Assembly: GCA_045648425.1 (NCBI GenBank)
Contig: JAZRNV010000116.1
Span: 1 to 11,947 of the forward strand
Source: RGIG2206 sp045648425
GTDB taxonomy: Bacteria > Bacillota > Clostridia > Oscillospirales > Acutalibacteraceae
DNA: 11,947 nucleotides
Direction of reading: 5' to 3'
The translations under genes and the position numbers were made by a program. The notes beneath the pieces are model-generated. The model was given only the letters and a program-made list of their open reading frames with translations, was not told the DNA's origin and did no database searches. Within the stretch, counting starts at the first letter, position 1, and every line of letters begins with the position of its first letter. Below are positions 1-6,508 of this stretch, piece after piece.

Positions 1-1
1 T

Positions 2-1201
2 CAAAGCTCATCCATTTGCTACACCACTGCCCTGACCGACTATCTTATCGACAAGGCCGAAAAGAGCGAGCTTATCAAGGAGCAGATGAAAAACACCGAA
101 ACCGACGTCTTTACAGGCAAGCCCTTCAAATCAAAGGTCACCCTGACCGACGAAGCCAAGCTTGCAGAAATCAAAGAGCACCTTTCCGCCCTTCCCCAAG
201 ATGAAAAGGCATCCTTCTACCGTCAGCTGATGTCTGTTGCCGATGAAGAATATCTCAACACCTCCGCCCAAAAAGCTCTTGAGGCAATGTCTAAAGAGGA
301 TAAAGCCCAAATGCTCATCGGGGCGGCTGTCAACCAGATGGGCATGAGCGCCGATAAAGCGGCAGAGTATATAGGCGGATTGGATGAAAAAACCATTGAT
401 GAATATGTGATCGAGGGCATCAAGCAGTCCATTTCTCAGCAGTATGCTCAGCAGATGATGACGCAGCTTGCCTTGCTGCCCGATGAGCAAGCCGCAGCTT
501 TGCTTGAGGGAATGCTCGAAAAAACCGAAAACGAGGGCAAATTCTTGGGTATGTATGATTCCCTTTTTGCCGACAAATATTCTGAATCTGACTACGAAAC
601 CAACCTTAAGCTGTTGGGCTACGTCAATAAGGCAGTGCCCAGCGCAATCAATATCTATGCCGCCACCTTTGAAAACAAAGAGGCCATTGCAGATATTATT
701 GCCGACTACAACGCTTCTGCCGAAAAGGATGACCAGATTGCCTACACCGACTTTATCGCCCAGGCAATGTCCTCCTTCTCAACCATAATAAATGCCATCG
801 CGTATGTGCTGATTGCCTTTGTGTCAATCTCTCTGGTGGTATCCTCAATTATGATAGGCATCATCACCTATATTTCTGTGCTGGAGCGCACCAAGGAAAT
901 TGGCGTTTTGCGCGCCATCGGCGCATCAAAGAGGGATATATCCCGAGTGTTTAACGCAGAAACCCTTATAATCGGCTTTGCGTCGGGCGCCATTGGCATA
1001 GGCATTACCCTGTTGCTTTGCATACCCATCAACGCCATCATTCACGCCTTAACGGATATTTCAGCCATTAACGCTCAGCTTCCTGTTCAGGGTGCTGCGG
1101 TGCTGGTGTTGATAAGCATGGTGCTGACCTATATTGCCGGCCTTATTCCTTCAAAAATCGCCGCGCGCAAAGACCCTGTCGAAGCTCTCAGAAGCGAATA
1201 A
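2..1201 (+). CDS. FtsX-like ABC transporter permease, C-terminal part (5' truncated by window edge)
   Basis: The frame is open from the first bases of the window to the TAA at 1199-1201, so about 399 C-terminal residues are visible and the gene starts outside. The first two thirds are hydrophilic and rich in Lys, Glu and Ala, fitting the large extracytoplasmic domain of MacB/FtsX-type permeases. The last ~140 residues hold three membrane segments (around nt 775-870, 955-1035 and 1095-1155). Between the first two lies the FtsX signature ERTKEIGVLRAIGASKRDI, and the protein ends with ARKDPVEALRSE, typical of the family. Near the start, SSICYTTALTDYLID resembles the extracellular domain of long clostridial permeases that often carry a fused N-terminal ATPase. 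Whether an ATPase is fused here cannot be seen. Such systems usually export peptides or antibiotics or act on the envelope, but the substrate is unknown. A small zinc-ribbon membrane gene follows 12 nt downstream. Confidence 0.9.
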   Translation, partial: QSSSICYTTALTDYLIDKAEKSELIKEQMKNTETDVFTGKPFKSKVTLTDEAKLAEIKEHLSALPQDEKASFYRQLMSVADEEYLNTSAQKALEAMSKEDKAQMLIGAAVNQMGMSADKAAEYIGGLDEKTIDEYVIEGIKQSISQQYAQQMMTQLALLPDEQAAALLEGMLEKTENEGKFLGMYDSLFADKYSESDYETNLKLLGYVNKAVPSAINIYAATFENKEAIADIIADYNASAEKDDQIAYTDFIAQAMSSFSTIINAIAYVLIAFVSISLVVSSIMIGIITYISVLERTKEIGVLRAIGASKRDISRVFNAETLIIGFASGAIGIGITLLLCIPINAIIHALTDISAINAQLPVQGAAVLVLISMVLTYIAGLIPSKIAARKDPVEALRSE

Positions 1202-1213
1202 GGGGGCGTTGCT

Positions 1214-1642
1214 ATGCTTTGGCGTTTAAGGCAGGCCTTCTCTCGGTTTATGTATGGCCGAAACGGCTTTGACCGCTTAACCTTGTGGCTGCTGGTAATT
1301 TATATCACACTTGGCATAACAAGAGGCACCCTACGGCTTGTCCTTCGAAATGAATATGTCGACCTGGGCTTTTGGATTGTTATGACCCTTTTGTTTTGCT
1401 ATTGTGTTTTTCGCGTGGTGTCAAGAAACACCTACGCGCGACGCAATGAAGAGGCCAAGTTTTTATCTTGGTGGCGAAGGGTGATAAACCTCTTTAAGGT
1501 TATGCACAGCAACCGCGTTGACAAATCCCGAAAGTATATGATTTGCCCCCATTGCAGGGCAATAATCCGCTTTCCACGCAAAAAAGGAGTTCATTCGGCA
1601 AGCTGCCCCAAATGCCGTGGCCCCTTAACGGTTAGGATTTAA
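1214..1642 (+). CDS. Small two-TM membrane protein with C-terminal zinc ribbon
   Basis: This 142-residue protein is of unknown function. A Shine-Dalgarno AAGGGGG lies just before the ATG at 1214, overlapping the end of the permease gene's stop region. Two hydrophobic stretches, residues about 22-40 and 51-69, predict two membrane helices with a short loop. A basic stretch (residues 71-108) follows, and then a zinc-ribbon-like module with Cys111, Cys114, Cys131 and Cys134 in the pattern CPHC-x16-CPKC. The ribbon probably lies in the cytoplasm and may be structural or bind nucleic acid or protein. The 12-nt gap to the ABC permease and the 20-nt gap to the oxidoreductase, with no terminator between, suggest one transcript. 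Similar short proteins occur in Clostridia as hypotheticals. I cannot name a family, and the zinc binding is inferred only from cysteine spacing. Confidence 0.8.
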   Translation: MLWRLRQAFSRFMYGRNGFDRLTLWLLVIYITLGITRGTLRLVLRNEYVDLGFWIVMTLLFCYCVFRVVSRNTYARRNEEAKFLSWWRRVINLFKVMHSNRVDKSRKYMICPHCRAIIRFPRKKGVHSASCPKCRGPLTVRI

Positions 1643-1662
1643 AAAACATGAGGTGAACTGTT

Positions 1663-2964
1663 ATGAAAACTTATTCAGTTATTGTTATCGGTGCCGGCCA
1701 ACGAGGCAAACGATACACCGATGTTATGAAAACCTGCCCTGAAAAATTCAAGGTGATTGCCGTGGCCGAACCCATTGAAAACCGCCGCAACCACATCAAA
1801 AACAAGCACGGCATTGCTGATGATATGTGCTTTGAATCTTGGGAGGATATTTTGGCTCTGCCCAAGATGGCCGACTTGGCCATTATCTCGACTATGGACG
1901 ATATGCACTATGAGCCCGCTATGAAGGCCATTCAGTTGGGCTACAATCTGTTGCTTGAAAAGCCTGTTGCCCAAACAGCCGAGGAGTGCGCCAAAATCGC
2001 TTTGGAGGCCAAAAAATATAATGCCAAGGTGCTGGTGTGCCACGTGCTTCGCTATGCTCCCTTCTACAAAACCGTCAAGGATATTCTTTTAGAGGGCACC
2101 ATCGGTGACATTGTGAGTGGTATTCAGGTTGAGGCGGTTGGCAATCTGCATCAAAGCCACAGCTATGTTCGCGGTAACTGGCACAGCGAGGCGGAGACTA
2201 CCCCCATGCTGCTTGCCAAGTGCTGTCACGACATCGACATTTTGCAGTGGTTGCTTGACAAGCCCTGCAAAAAGGTGCAATCCTTTGGTGAGCTGACCCA
2301 TTTTTGTGCTGAGAATGCTCCCGAGGGTGCTCCCGTTCGTTGTGCCGACGGCGGATGCCCCGTTGCCGACACCTGCCCCTACAACTGCATCAAGGTTTAT
2401 TACGACGATAAAAACAACAGTTGGTTCCGTGATGCCTGCACCAAGTCGGTCAGATCTGACGGCAGCATCATAACCGACGAGGACGTTATGAAGTCGCTTA
2501 AGACCACCGATTACGGTCTGTGCGTTTATCACGCAAATAATGACGTTGTTGACCATCAGACGGTTAATATGCAGTTTGAGGGCGGCATCACCGTTACCCT
2601 GCACATGAACGCCTTTAACAAGGGTGGCCGCTACATACGTCTGTTCGGCACCAAGGGCGAGCTGTATGCCAATATGGGCAACGGCGACATCACCGTTTAT
2701 ACCTTTGCCGACAAAAAGACTACCGAGATTCCCGTCAACTTCCCCGGCGAGGCCATCACCTCCGGCCACGGCGGCGGTGACCAGGGCATCGTTCACGAGC
2801 TGTACGATTATCTTAACGGCAGCTACAACGGCATTTGCGCCGCCGACATCGGCATTTCGGTCAAAAATCATCTGATTGGCTTTGCCGCTGAAGAATCTCG
2901 CCACAACGACACGGTTGAAAACATTGACCGCTATTTTGAAAAATACGGCTTTGAAAATAACTAA
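1663..2964 (+). CDS. Gfo/Idh/MocA-family NAD(P)-dependent oxidoreductase
   Basis: A 433-residue member of the glucose-fructose oxidoreductase / inositol dehydrogenase / MocA family, which oxidises or reduces sugars, inositols and related compounds with NAD(P). The N-terminal Rossmann fold shows VIGAGQRG (residues 8-15). The family EKP motif is at residues 99-101 (LLEKPVAQT). The catalytic Lys-x2-His-Asp pattern is AKCCHDID, with Lys186, His189 and Asp190. A cysteine-rich insertion (Cys227, Cys232, Cys238, Cys242, plus Cys215) sits in the C-terminal domain, where similar C..CP..CPY segments occur in some family members. The protein is longer than the usual 330-380 residues because of this region. 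The RBS GAGGTGA is six bases before the ATG. It ends ahead of a hairpin at 2971-3005. The substrate cannot be told from sequence. The nearby sugar-phosphate genes hint at carbohydrate metabolism but are a separate transcription unit. Confidence 0.92.
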   Translation: MKTYSVIVIGAGQRGKRYTDVMKTCPEKFKVIAVAEPIENRRNHIKNKHGIADDMCFESWEDILALPKMADLAIISTMDDMHYEPAMKAIQLGYNLLLEKPVAQTAEECAKIALEAKKYNAKVLVCHVLRYAPFYKTVKDILLEGTIGDIVSGIQVEAVGNLHQSHSYVRGNWHSEAETTPMLLAKCCHDIDILQWLLDKPCKKVQSFGELTHFCAENAPEGAPVRCADGGCPVADTCPYNCIKVYYDDKNNSWFRDACTKSVRSDGSIITDEDVMKSLKTTDYGLCVYHANNDVVDHQTVNMQFEGGITVTLHMNAFNKGGRYIRLFGTKGELYANMGNGDITVYTFADKKTTEIPVNFPGEAITSGHGGGDQGIVHELYDYLNGSYNGICAADIGISVKNHLIGFAAEESRHNDTVENIDRYFEKYGFENN

Positions 2965-2970
2965 GACAGA

Positions 2971-3005
2971 AAAACACCGCAACTACAAGTGAGTTGCGGT
3001 GTTTT
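2971..3005 (+). terminator. Hairpin terminator after the oxidoreductase gene
   Basis: Perfect 14-bp inverted repeat (2971-2984 with 2992-3005) with a 7-nt loop, six bases after the stop codon at 2962-2964. The descending arm ends in TTTT, followed by CATTTG, so the U-tract is short but plausible. It separates the upstream three-gene group from the promoter at 3012-3040. Confidence 0.8.
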
Positions 3006-3011
3006 CATTTG

Positions 3012-3040
3012 TTGACAGCATTTTATTAAAATGTTATACT
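3012..3040 (+). promoter_or_regulatory. SigA-type promoter of the four-TM protein gene
   Basis: TTGACA (3012-3017), a 17-nt spacer, then TATACT (3035-3040). This is a near-perfect vegetative promoter. It lies just after the upstream terminator and 31 nt before the GTG start at 3071. It also rules out an in-frame GTG start at 2999, which would lie upstream of the transcript. Confidence 0.85.
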
Positions 3041-3070
3041 TATATCAAATTCAGCAAGGTGGTGAACTTT

Positions 3071-3883
3071 GTGAAACAATTTTTAAAGACCCTTGCAAAG
3101 TTTTTTTGGTTTATGTTAGGCGAGATATTCATCTTGTTTGTGGCGATCGTTATACTCAATGTTTCAACCGTCGGTATGGGATGGGGAGCATTGGGTGTTG
3201 CGTTCATTTTTTTAATCATATACGCAATTGTAAGAGGTATTGCATCGGCCCTTATTTTTAAAAATTTGCGGGACGGCGTCTTTATTTTTTCTGCCATCAG
3301 CGCGACTAATGTGTTTATAGTTGTTATGCGGGCAAGTGACATTTCAACCAGCGTTGAATGGTCGATAAGAACTTTTTTATTTTCGTTTGTAATATCGCTT
3401 ATAACCTGGGGGATTTATGAGTCGCACCGACTTGAAAAAGCAAAAAGCACAGAAGAAGCCAATGCCCTCCGCCACCCGTACATCACCACCGATGAAGACA
3501 CCCTGCGTTTTCAGTCGGCCCGCACAAAAATTGACGATGCCGATGATGACCGCGCCATAGAGTATGCCTATTTCAAGGATGCCACGTGCAAAAGCATTGG
3601 CGAGCAAATGGGCTTGGATTTCAGGTCCGCTTGCTTAACCGAGTGTAACCGTTCTTTAGAGCGGCTTGCCAACGAGGGTGTATACTATTTGATGCAGTTT
3701 ATATCGTTGGGGGCGCTTTCAAAAGAATGTTTGCAAAAGGTAGATTTTATTGCAGCAGAGCTGATTCACATTCAGGCAACGGGCCACTTACCCCTTCTTA
3801 AAGGCCGCATAAACGATGAAAGTTATGCCCAAATGGAGCAGGACTTGCAAGAGGCTCTTGCTTTTTACAATTCGGTCGATTAG
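3071..3883 (+). CDS. Uncharacterised four-TM membrane protein with C-terminal cytoplasmic domain
   Basis: I do not recognise this 270-residue protein. The GTG at 3071 is chosen because AAGGTGG lies eight bases upstream and a strong promoter (3012-3040) precedes it; the longer frame from 2999 would begin inside the terminator. Four hydrophobic segments are visible at residues about 11-31, 39-63, 69-87 and 98-115. From about residue 118 to 270 the protein is soluble and charged, with an acidic stretch (around KIDDADDDR) and then alternating hydrophobic and charged stretches that look helical. A motif such as FKDATCKSIGEQMGLDF could be a helix-turn-helix-like or protein-contact segment, but I would not claim it. 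The gene is more AT-rich over the membrane part than its neighbours. It is monocistronic, since the next gene converges on it with only four bases between stop codons. Confidence 0.8.
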   Translation: MKQFLKTLAKFFWFMLGEIFILFVAIVILNVSTVGMGWGALGVAFIFLIIYAIVRGIASALIFKNLRDGVFIFSAISATNVFIVVMRASDISTSVEWSIRTFLFSFVISLITWGIYESHRLEKAKSTEEANALRHPYITTDEDTLRFQSARTKIDDADDDRAIEYAYFKDATCKSIGEQMGLDFRSACLTECNRSLERLANEGVYYLMQFISLGALSKECLQKVDFIAAELIHIQATGHLPLLKGRINDESYAQMEQDLQEALAFYNSVD

Positions 3884-3887
3884 GCCG

Positions 3888-4586
3888 TTAGGTTTCGTCG
3901 ATAATTTCACATACGTCTTTAACAGAGCAAATGTTAAAGGCGTATTTTTTATTTCGCTTGCTGCTGTCGCACAGATAATAACTGCGGGCGGCGTTTTTGA
4001 GCATTGCCTTTTTGACCGCCGCTTCACGCTCTGAGGAGTCGGTTATGGTGCCGTTTTCGGTATAACCGCGGCTGGAGAAAAAGAAAATATCGGCGTTTAT
4101 ATTTGATATAAAGTGTTGGGTTTCATCCCCTACAAAGGCCACCGAATGCATAAGCAGCAGGCCGCCGGTGCAATAATTCTTTATCTTTTTTTCGCCCAGC
4201 TTCATTGAAATTTTGGGGCTGTTGGTCACCACAATTATATCGTTAAAGCGCTCCAAAAAGGGTATCAGATAGGATACGGTGGACGAGGCATCCATAAATA
4301 TCACGTCACCGTCGCTGATAAACTCTGCCGCCTTTTTGGCGATTGCCCTTTTGGAAGAGTTGTTTTGGTCCTCACGGAACATAAGGGGAATTTCGGCGTC
4401 GGACATTTTGCGCAGCACCACGCCCCCGTGGGTGCGCTGAACCTTGCCCTGCTCCTCAAGTTGGGTTAAATCCCGACGGACGGTGGGTAAGCTGACAAAC
4501 AGCCGCTTGGCCAGGGACCTTACGCTGGCGCTTTTTTCATTTTCAAGTATGGCCATAATTTGCTCTTGCCGTTCAAGGTTATACAT
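3888..4586 (-). CDS. DeoR-family transcriptional repressor
   Basis: A 232-residue DeoR-type regulator, probably a repressor released by a sugar phosphate. The N-terminal winged helix-turn-helix spans residues 5-58: ERQEQIMAIL, then SVRSLAKRLFVSLPTVRRDLTQLEEQG and the family wing RTHGGVVL. The C-terminal DeoRC sensor domain (about 79-225) shows KRAIAKKAAEFI, the DxSST phosphate-binding turn with Asp99, VVTNSPKIS, and CDSSKRNK near the end. The ATG at 4586 is preferred because AAAGGG lies upstream and the protein then begins exactly at the family's usual start. An in-frame ATG at 4676 would add 30 non-conserved residues that overlap the operator region. It is divergent from the dehydrogenase/epimerase operon, the standard arrangement for a local regulator. 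Direct TTTCGTTT repeats lie immediately upstream, suggesting autoregulation as well as control of the operon. Confidence 0.92.
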   Translation of the reverse strand: MYNLERQEQIMAILENEKSASVRSLAKRLFVSLPTVRRDLTQLEEQGKVQRTHGGVVLRKMSDAEIPLMFREDQNNSSKRAIAKKAAEFISDGDVIFMDASSTVSYLIPFLERFNDIIVVTNSPKISMKLGEKKIKNYCTGGLLLMHSVAFVGDETQHFISNINADIFFFSSRGYTENGTITDSSEREAAVKKAMLKNAARSYYLCDSSKRNKKYAFNICSVKDVCEIIDET

Positions 4587-4598
4587 AGCCCGTATCCC

Positions 4599-4688
4599 TT
4601 TCGTTTGATTTCGTTTATGTTGTTTTGTGCGCGGTTTTGCTGATTGTTTATCAATAACACCGCCATTCGTTGCCATTTGTTTTCGTTT
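4599..4688. promoter_or_regulatory. Candidate DeoR-type operators: three TTTCGTTT copies
   Basis: TTTCGTTT occurs exactly at 4599-4606, 4609-4616 (a 10-bp period, one helical turn) and 4681-4688. The first pair lies just upstream of the repressor's RBS. The third sits inside the spacer of the promoter facing the dehydrogenase. Repeated TTTCRTTT units are the known type of site for AgaR-class DeoR proteins, so this is the likely binding region for the adjacent regulator. Binding itself is inferred. Confidence 0.6.
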
Positions 4689-4698
4689 ATCATATCAT
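4670..4698 (+). promoter_or_regulatory. Promoter of the dehydrogenase/epimerase operon
   Basis: TTGCCA (4670-4675), a 17-nt spacer, then TATCAT (4693-4698), each one base off the SigA consensus. It lies 38 nt before the ATG at 4736. The TTTCGTTT copy at 4681-4688 lies between the two boxes, where a bound repressor would block polymerase. Confidence 0.65.
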
Positions 4699-4735
4699 AG
4701 TCTTATCAAAAAGTAAACATAAAAGGATAAACAAA

Positions 4736-5743
4736 ATGAAAACGAATTTCAGAGCAAACCTTTATGCGATTAACGATTTGCGATATGAAAACGCGTCCAT
4801 CCCCTCTTGCGCCGAGGACGAGGTGCTGATTGAGGTTAAATGCTGCGGCATTTGCGGCAGTGACCTGCCCAGAGTTTACACCAAGGGCACCTATCACTTT
4901 CCCACCGTTATAGGCCACGAATTTGCAGGCAGGATTGCCCTTGACCCCAAGGGTGAGCTTGAAGGCAAAAAGGTGGCGGTATTTCCCCTGCTTCCTTGCT
5001 TTGAATGTGACAGCTGCAAGCGGGGCAGCTATGCCACCTGCGAAAGCTACGACTATTACGGCTCACGCCGCGACGGTGGTATGAGCGAGTATCTGGCCGT
5101 TAAAAGGTGGAACGTTTTGCCTATGCCCGAAAATTTAAGCTTTGGCGAGGGAGCCATGTGCGAGCCGGTATCGGTGGCACGCCACGCCGTTAAAAAGCTG
5201 GATATTAAAAAGGGTGACAAGCTGCTCATATCGGGGGCAGGCCCCATCGGCATTATTGCAGGCCAGTGGGCAAAGGCAATGGGTGCCGAAAGGGTTTGCT
5301 ACTTTGACATCGACCCCCGCAAGATTGACTTTGCCAAAAGCGTGGGCTTTGAGGAGTACATCGAGGGAGACGGGATAACCTGCGTAATTGAGGGCACGGG
5401 CAACAGCCAGGCCCTAAGGCGTTGTCTTAATGCAGTTGTGCCTGCAGGCCGAGTGGTGCTGATGGGCAATCCATCGGGCGAGGTGAATATGGCCCAGGAT
5501 ACCTATTGGTACATACTGCGCAAGGAGCTTAAGCTGTACGGCACCTGGAATTCATCCTACAACGACCTGCAAAACGATTGGAAGGACAGTCTGACGGCTA
5601 TGGCAGAGGGCAAAATTGACGTTAAGCCCCTTATCACCCACCGATATGACCTGAAGGATTGCCACGCCGCCTTTGAAATGATGAAAAACCGCACCGAATT
5701 TTTTAACAAGGTTATGCTGGTTATGAATGGAGGAGATAAGTAA
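4736..5743 (+). CDS. Zinc-dependent medium-chain dehydrogenase, galactitol-1-phosphate 5-dehydrogenase-like
   Basis: A 335-residue zinc alcohol dehydrogenase of the MDR superfamily. The catalytic zinc site is CGICGSD (Cys40), with GHE (His61, Glu62) and CEP (Glu143). The structural zinc lobe has Cys88, Cys91, Cys94 and Cys102. The Rossmann fold shows GAGPIG (167-172) with Asp191 at the end of the second strand, favouring NAD over NADP. The segments SDLPR, PLLPCF, YDYYGSRRDGGMSEY and LRKELKLYGTW closely recall E. coli GatD, so the likely reaction is oxidation of a polyol phosphate to a ketose phosphate. The exact polyol is not decided by sequence; sorbitol- or threonine-dehydrogenase-like activity remains possible. 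The ATG at 4736 follows AAAAGGA at 4721-4727. The stop TAA shares one base with the epimerase ATG, implying translational coupling. It is controlled from the divergent promoter region by the adjacent DeoR protein. Confidence 0.88.
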   Translation: MKTNFRANLYAINDLRYENASIPSCAEDEVLIEVKCCGICGSDLPRVYTKGTYHFPTVIGHEFAGRIALDPKGELEGKKVAVFPLLPCFECDSCKRGSYATCESYDYYGSRRDGGMSEYLAVKRWNVLPMPENLSFGEGAMCEPVSVARHAVKKLDIKKGDKLLISGAGPIGIIAGQWAKAMGAERVCYFDIDPRKIDFAKSVGFEEYIEGDGITCVIEGTGNSQALRRCLNAVVPAGRVVLMGNPSGEVNMAQDTYWYILRKELKLYGTWNSSYNDLQNDWKDSLTAMAEGKIDVKPLITHRYDLKDCHAAFEMMKNRTEFFNKVMLVMNGGDK

Positions 5744-6408
5744 TGGATAAAAAAATATCACCCTCAATAATGTGCGTCAGCTGGTTTGATTTGGGCCGCA
5801 CCGTTAAGGAGTTTGAGGACAACGGTATTGAGCTTATTCACGTCGATATTATGGACGGCCAATTTGTGCCCAATTTCACCCTGGGCACCGATTTTGTGAA
5901 GGCGCTTAAAAGCGCCACCACCATTCCTCTGGACATTCATTTGATGATAGAAAACCCCGAAGGCAAGCTGGATTGGTTTCAGTTCGGCGAGGGGGACTAC
6001 GTGGCGGTGCATTATGAATCCACACCCCACATTCACAGGGCGGTGGGCGCCATCAAGGCCCGCGGCGCCAAGGCAATGGTTGCCATCAACCCCGGCACCC
6101 CCGTTTGTATGCTGTACGACCTGCTGGATGATATTGACGCCGTGCTGATTATGACGGTCAATCCCGGCTTTGCAGGGCAGAAATTGGTTAAGGCCACCCT
6201 CAAAAAAATTCGGGCTTTGAGAGATTATCTGGATGCCAACGGCTACGGCCACATCGAGATTGAGGTGGACGGCAACGTCAGCTTTGAAAATGCAAAGCTG
6301 ATGAAGGAGGCGGGCGCCAATATTTTTGTGGCAGGCACCTCAAGCATTTTTGCCAAGGAGGGCAGCCTGGCCGAAAACACCGCAAAGCTCAGAGAATGCA
6401 TCATCTAA
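5743..6408 (+). CDS. Ribulose-phosphate 3-epimerase family protein, probably allulose-6-phosphate 3-epimerase-like
   Basis: A 221-residue TIM-barrel epimerase. The metal and catalytic residues of the family are all visible: His33 and Asp35 in HVDIMDG, His66 in DIHLMI and Asp176 in EVDGN. The glycine loop MTVNPGFAGQ (137-146) and phosphate-binding AGTSSIF near the C terminus are present. Compared with the housekeeping ribulose-5-phosphate epimerase, the segments SPSIMC, IMTVNPGFAGQ and IEIEVDGN look more like E. coli AlsE, which converts D-allulose 6-phosphate to D-fructose 6-phosphate. That assignment is a judgement from motif resemblance, and a pentose-phosphate role cannot be excluded. The start codon overlaps the dehydrogenase stop (TAATG), with AGGAG in the upstream coding end. 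It shares the transcript with the dehydrogenase, so a two-step oxidation and epimerisation of one sugar phosphate is likely. A strong hairpin follows at 6462-6499. Confidence 0.9.
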   Translation: MDKKISPSIMCVSWFDLGRTVKEFEDNGIELIHVDIMDGQFVPNFTLGTDFVKALKSATTIPLDIHLMIENPEGKLDWFQFGEGDYVAVHYESTPHIHRAVGAIKARGAKAMVAINPGTPVCMLYDLLDDIDAVLIMTVNPGFAGQKLVKATLKKIRALRDYLDANGYGHIEIEVDGNVSFENAKLMKEAGANIFVAGTSSIFAKEGSLAENTAKLRECII

Positions 6409-6419
6409 GCTTTATACAC

Positions 6420-6443
6420 AAGGAGGGTTTCGCAGTGTTTTAG
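6420..6443 (+). other. Orphan Shine-Dalgarno followed by a two-codon frame
   Basis: AAGGAGGG at 6420-6427 is an almost perfect ribosome binding site, followed at normal spacing by GTG (6435), one codon (TTT) and TAG (6441-6443). No coding frame follows before the terminator at 6462. It may be the remains of a lost third gene of the epimerase operon, or chance. Confidence 0.35.
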
Positions 6444-6461
6444 TCCCTATGGTCGGACATT

Positions 6462-6499
6462 AAAAAAGTCATAGACTCGGCTGAGTCTATGACTTTTTT
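6462..6499. terminator. Bidirectional intrinsic terminator between epimerase and phosphatase operons
   Basis: Perfect 17-bp inverted repeat (6462-6478 with 6483-6499) and a 4-nt loop. The arms begin with six A and end with six T, so a U-tract follows the hairpin on both strands. It ends the plus-strand epimerase operon and the minus-strand uvrC-to-phosphatase operon, whose last stop codon is at 6509-6511. Confidence 0.95.
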
Positions 6500-6508
6500 G
6501 TTATCTTA

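Noticed and set aside
2089..2982. Long open frame on the minus strand opposite the oxidoreductase gene
   Set aside because: It mirrors the codon pattern of the real gene, has no family motifs or RBS, and runs through the terminator hairpin.
2999..3070. Upstream GTG extension of the four-TM protein
   Set aside because: It would start inside the terminator and ahead of the -35/-10 boxes at 3012-3040; the GTG at 3071 has a proper RBS.
4587..4676. Thirty-residue N-terminal extension of the DeoR protein
   Set aside because: Not family-like, lacks an RBS, and overlaps the repeat operators; the ATG at 4586 fits the family start.
4670..4735. N-terminal extension of the dehydrogenase
   Set aside because: It would begin within the promoter; the ATG at 4736 has AAAAGGA upstream and matches the usual family start.
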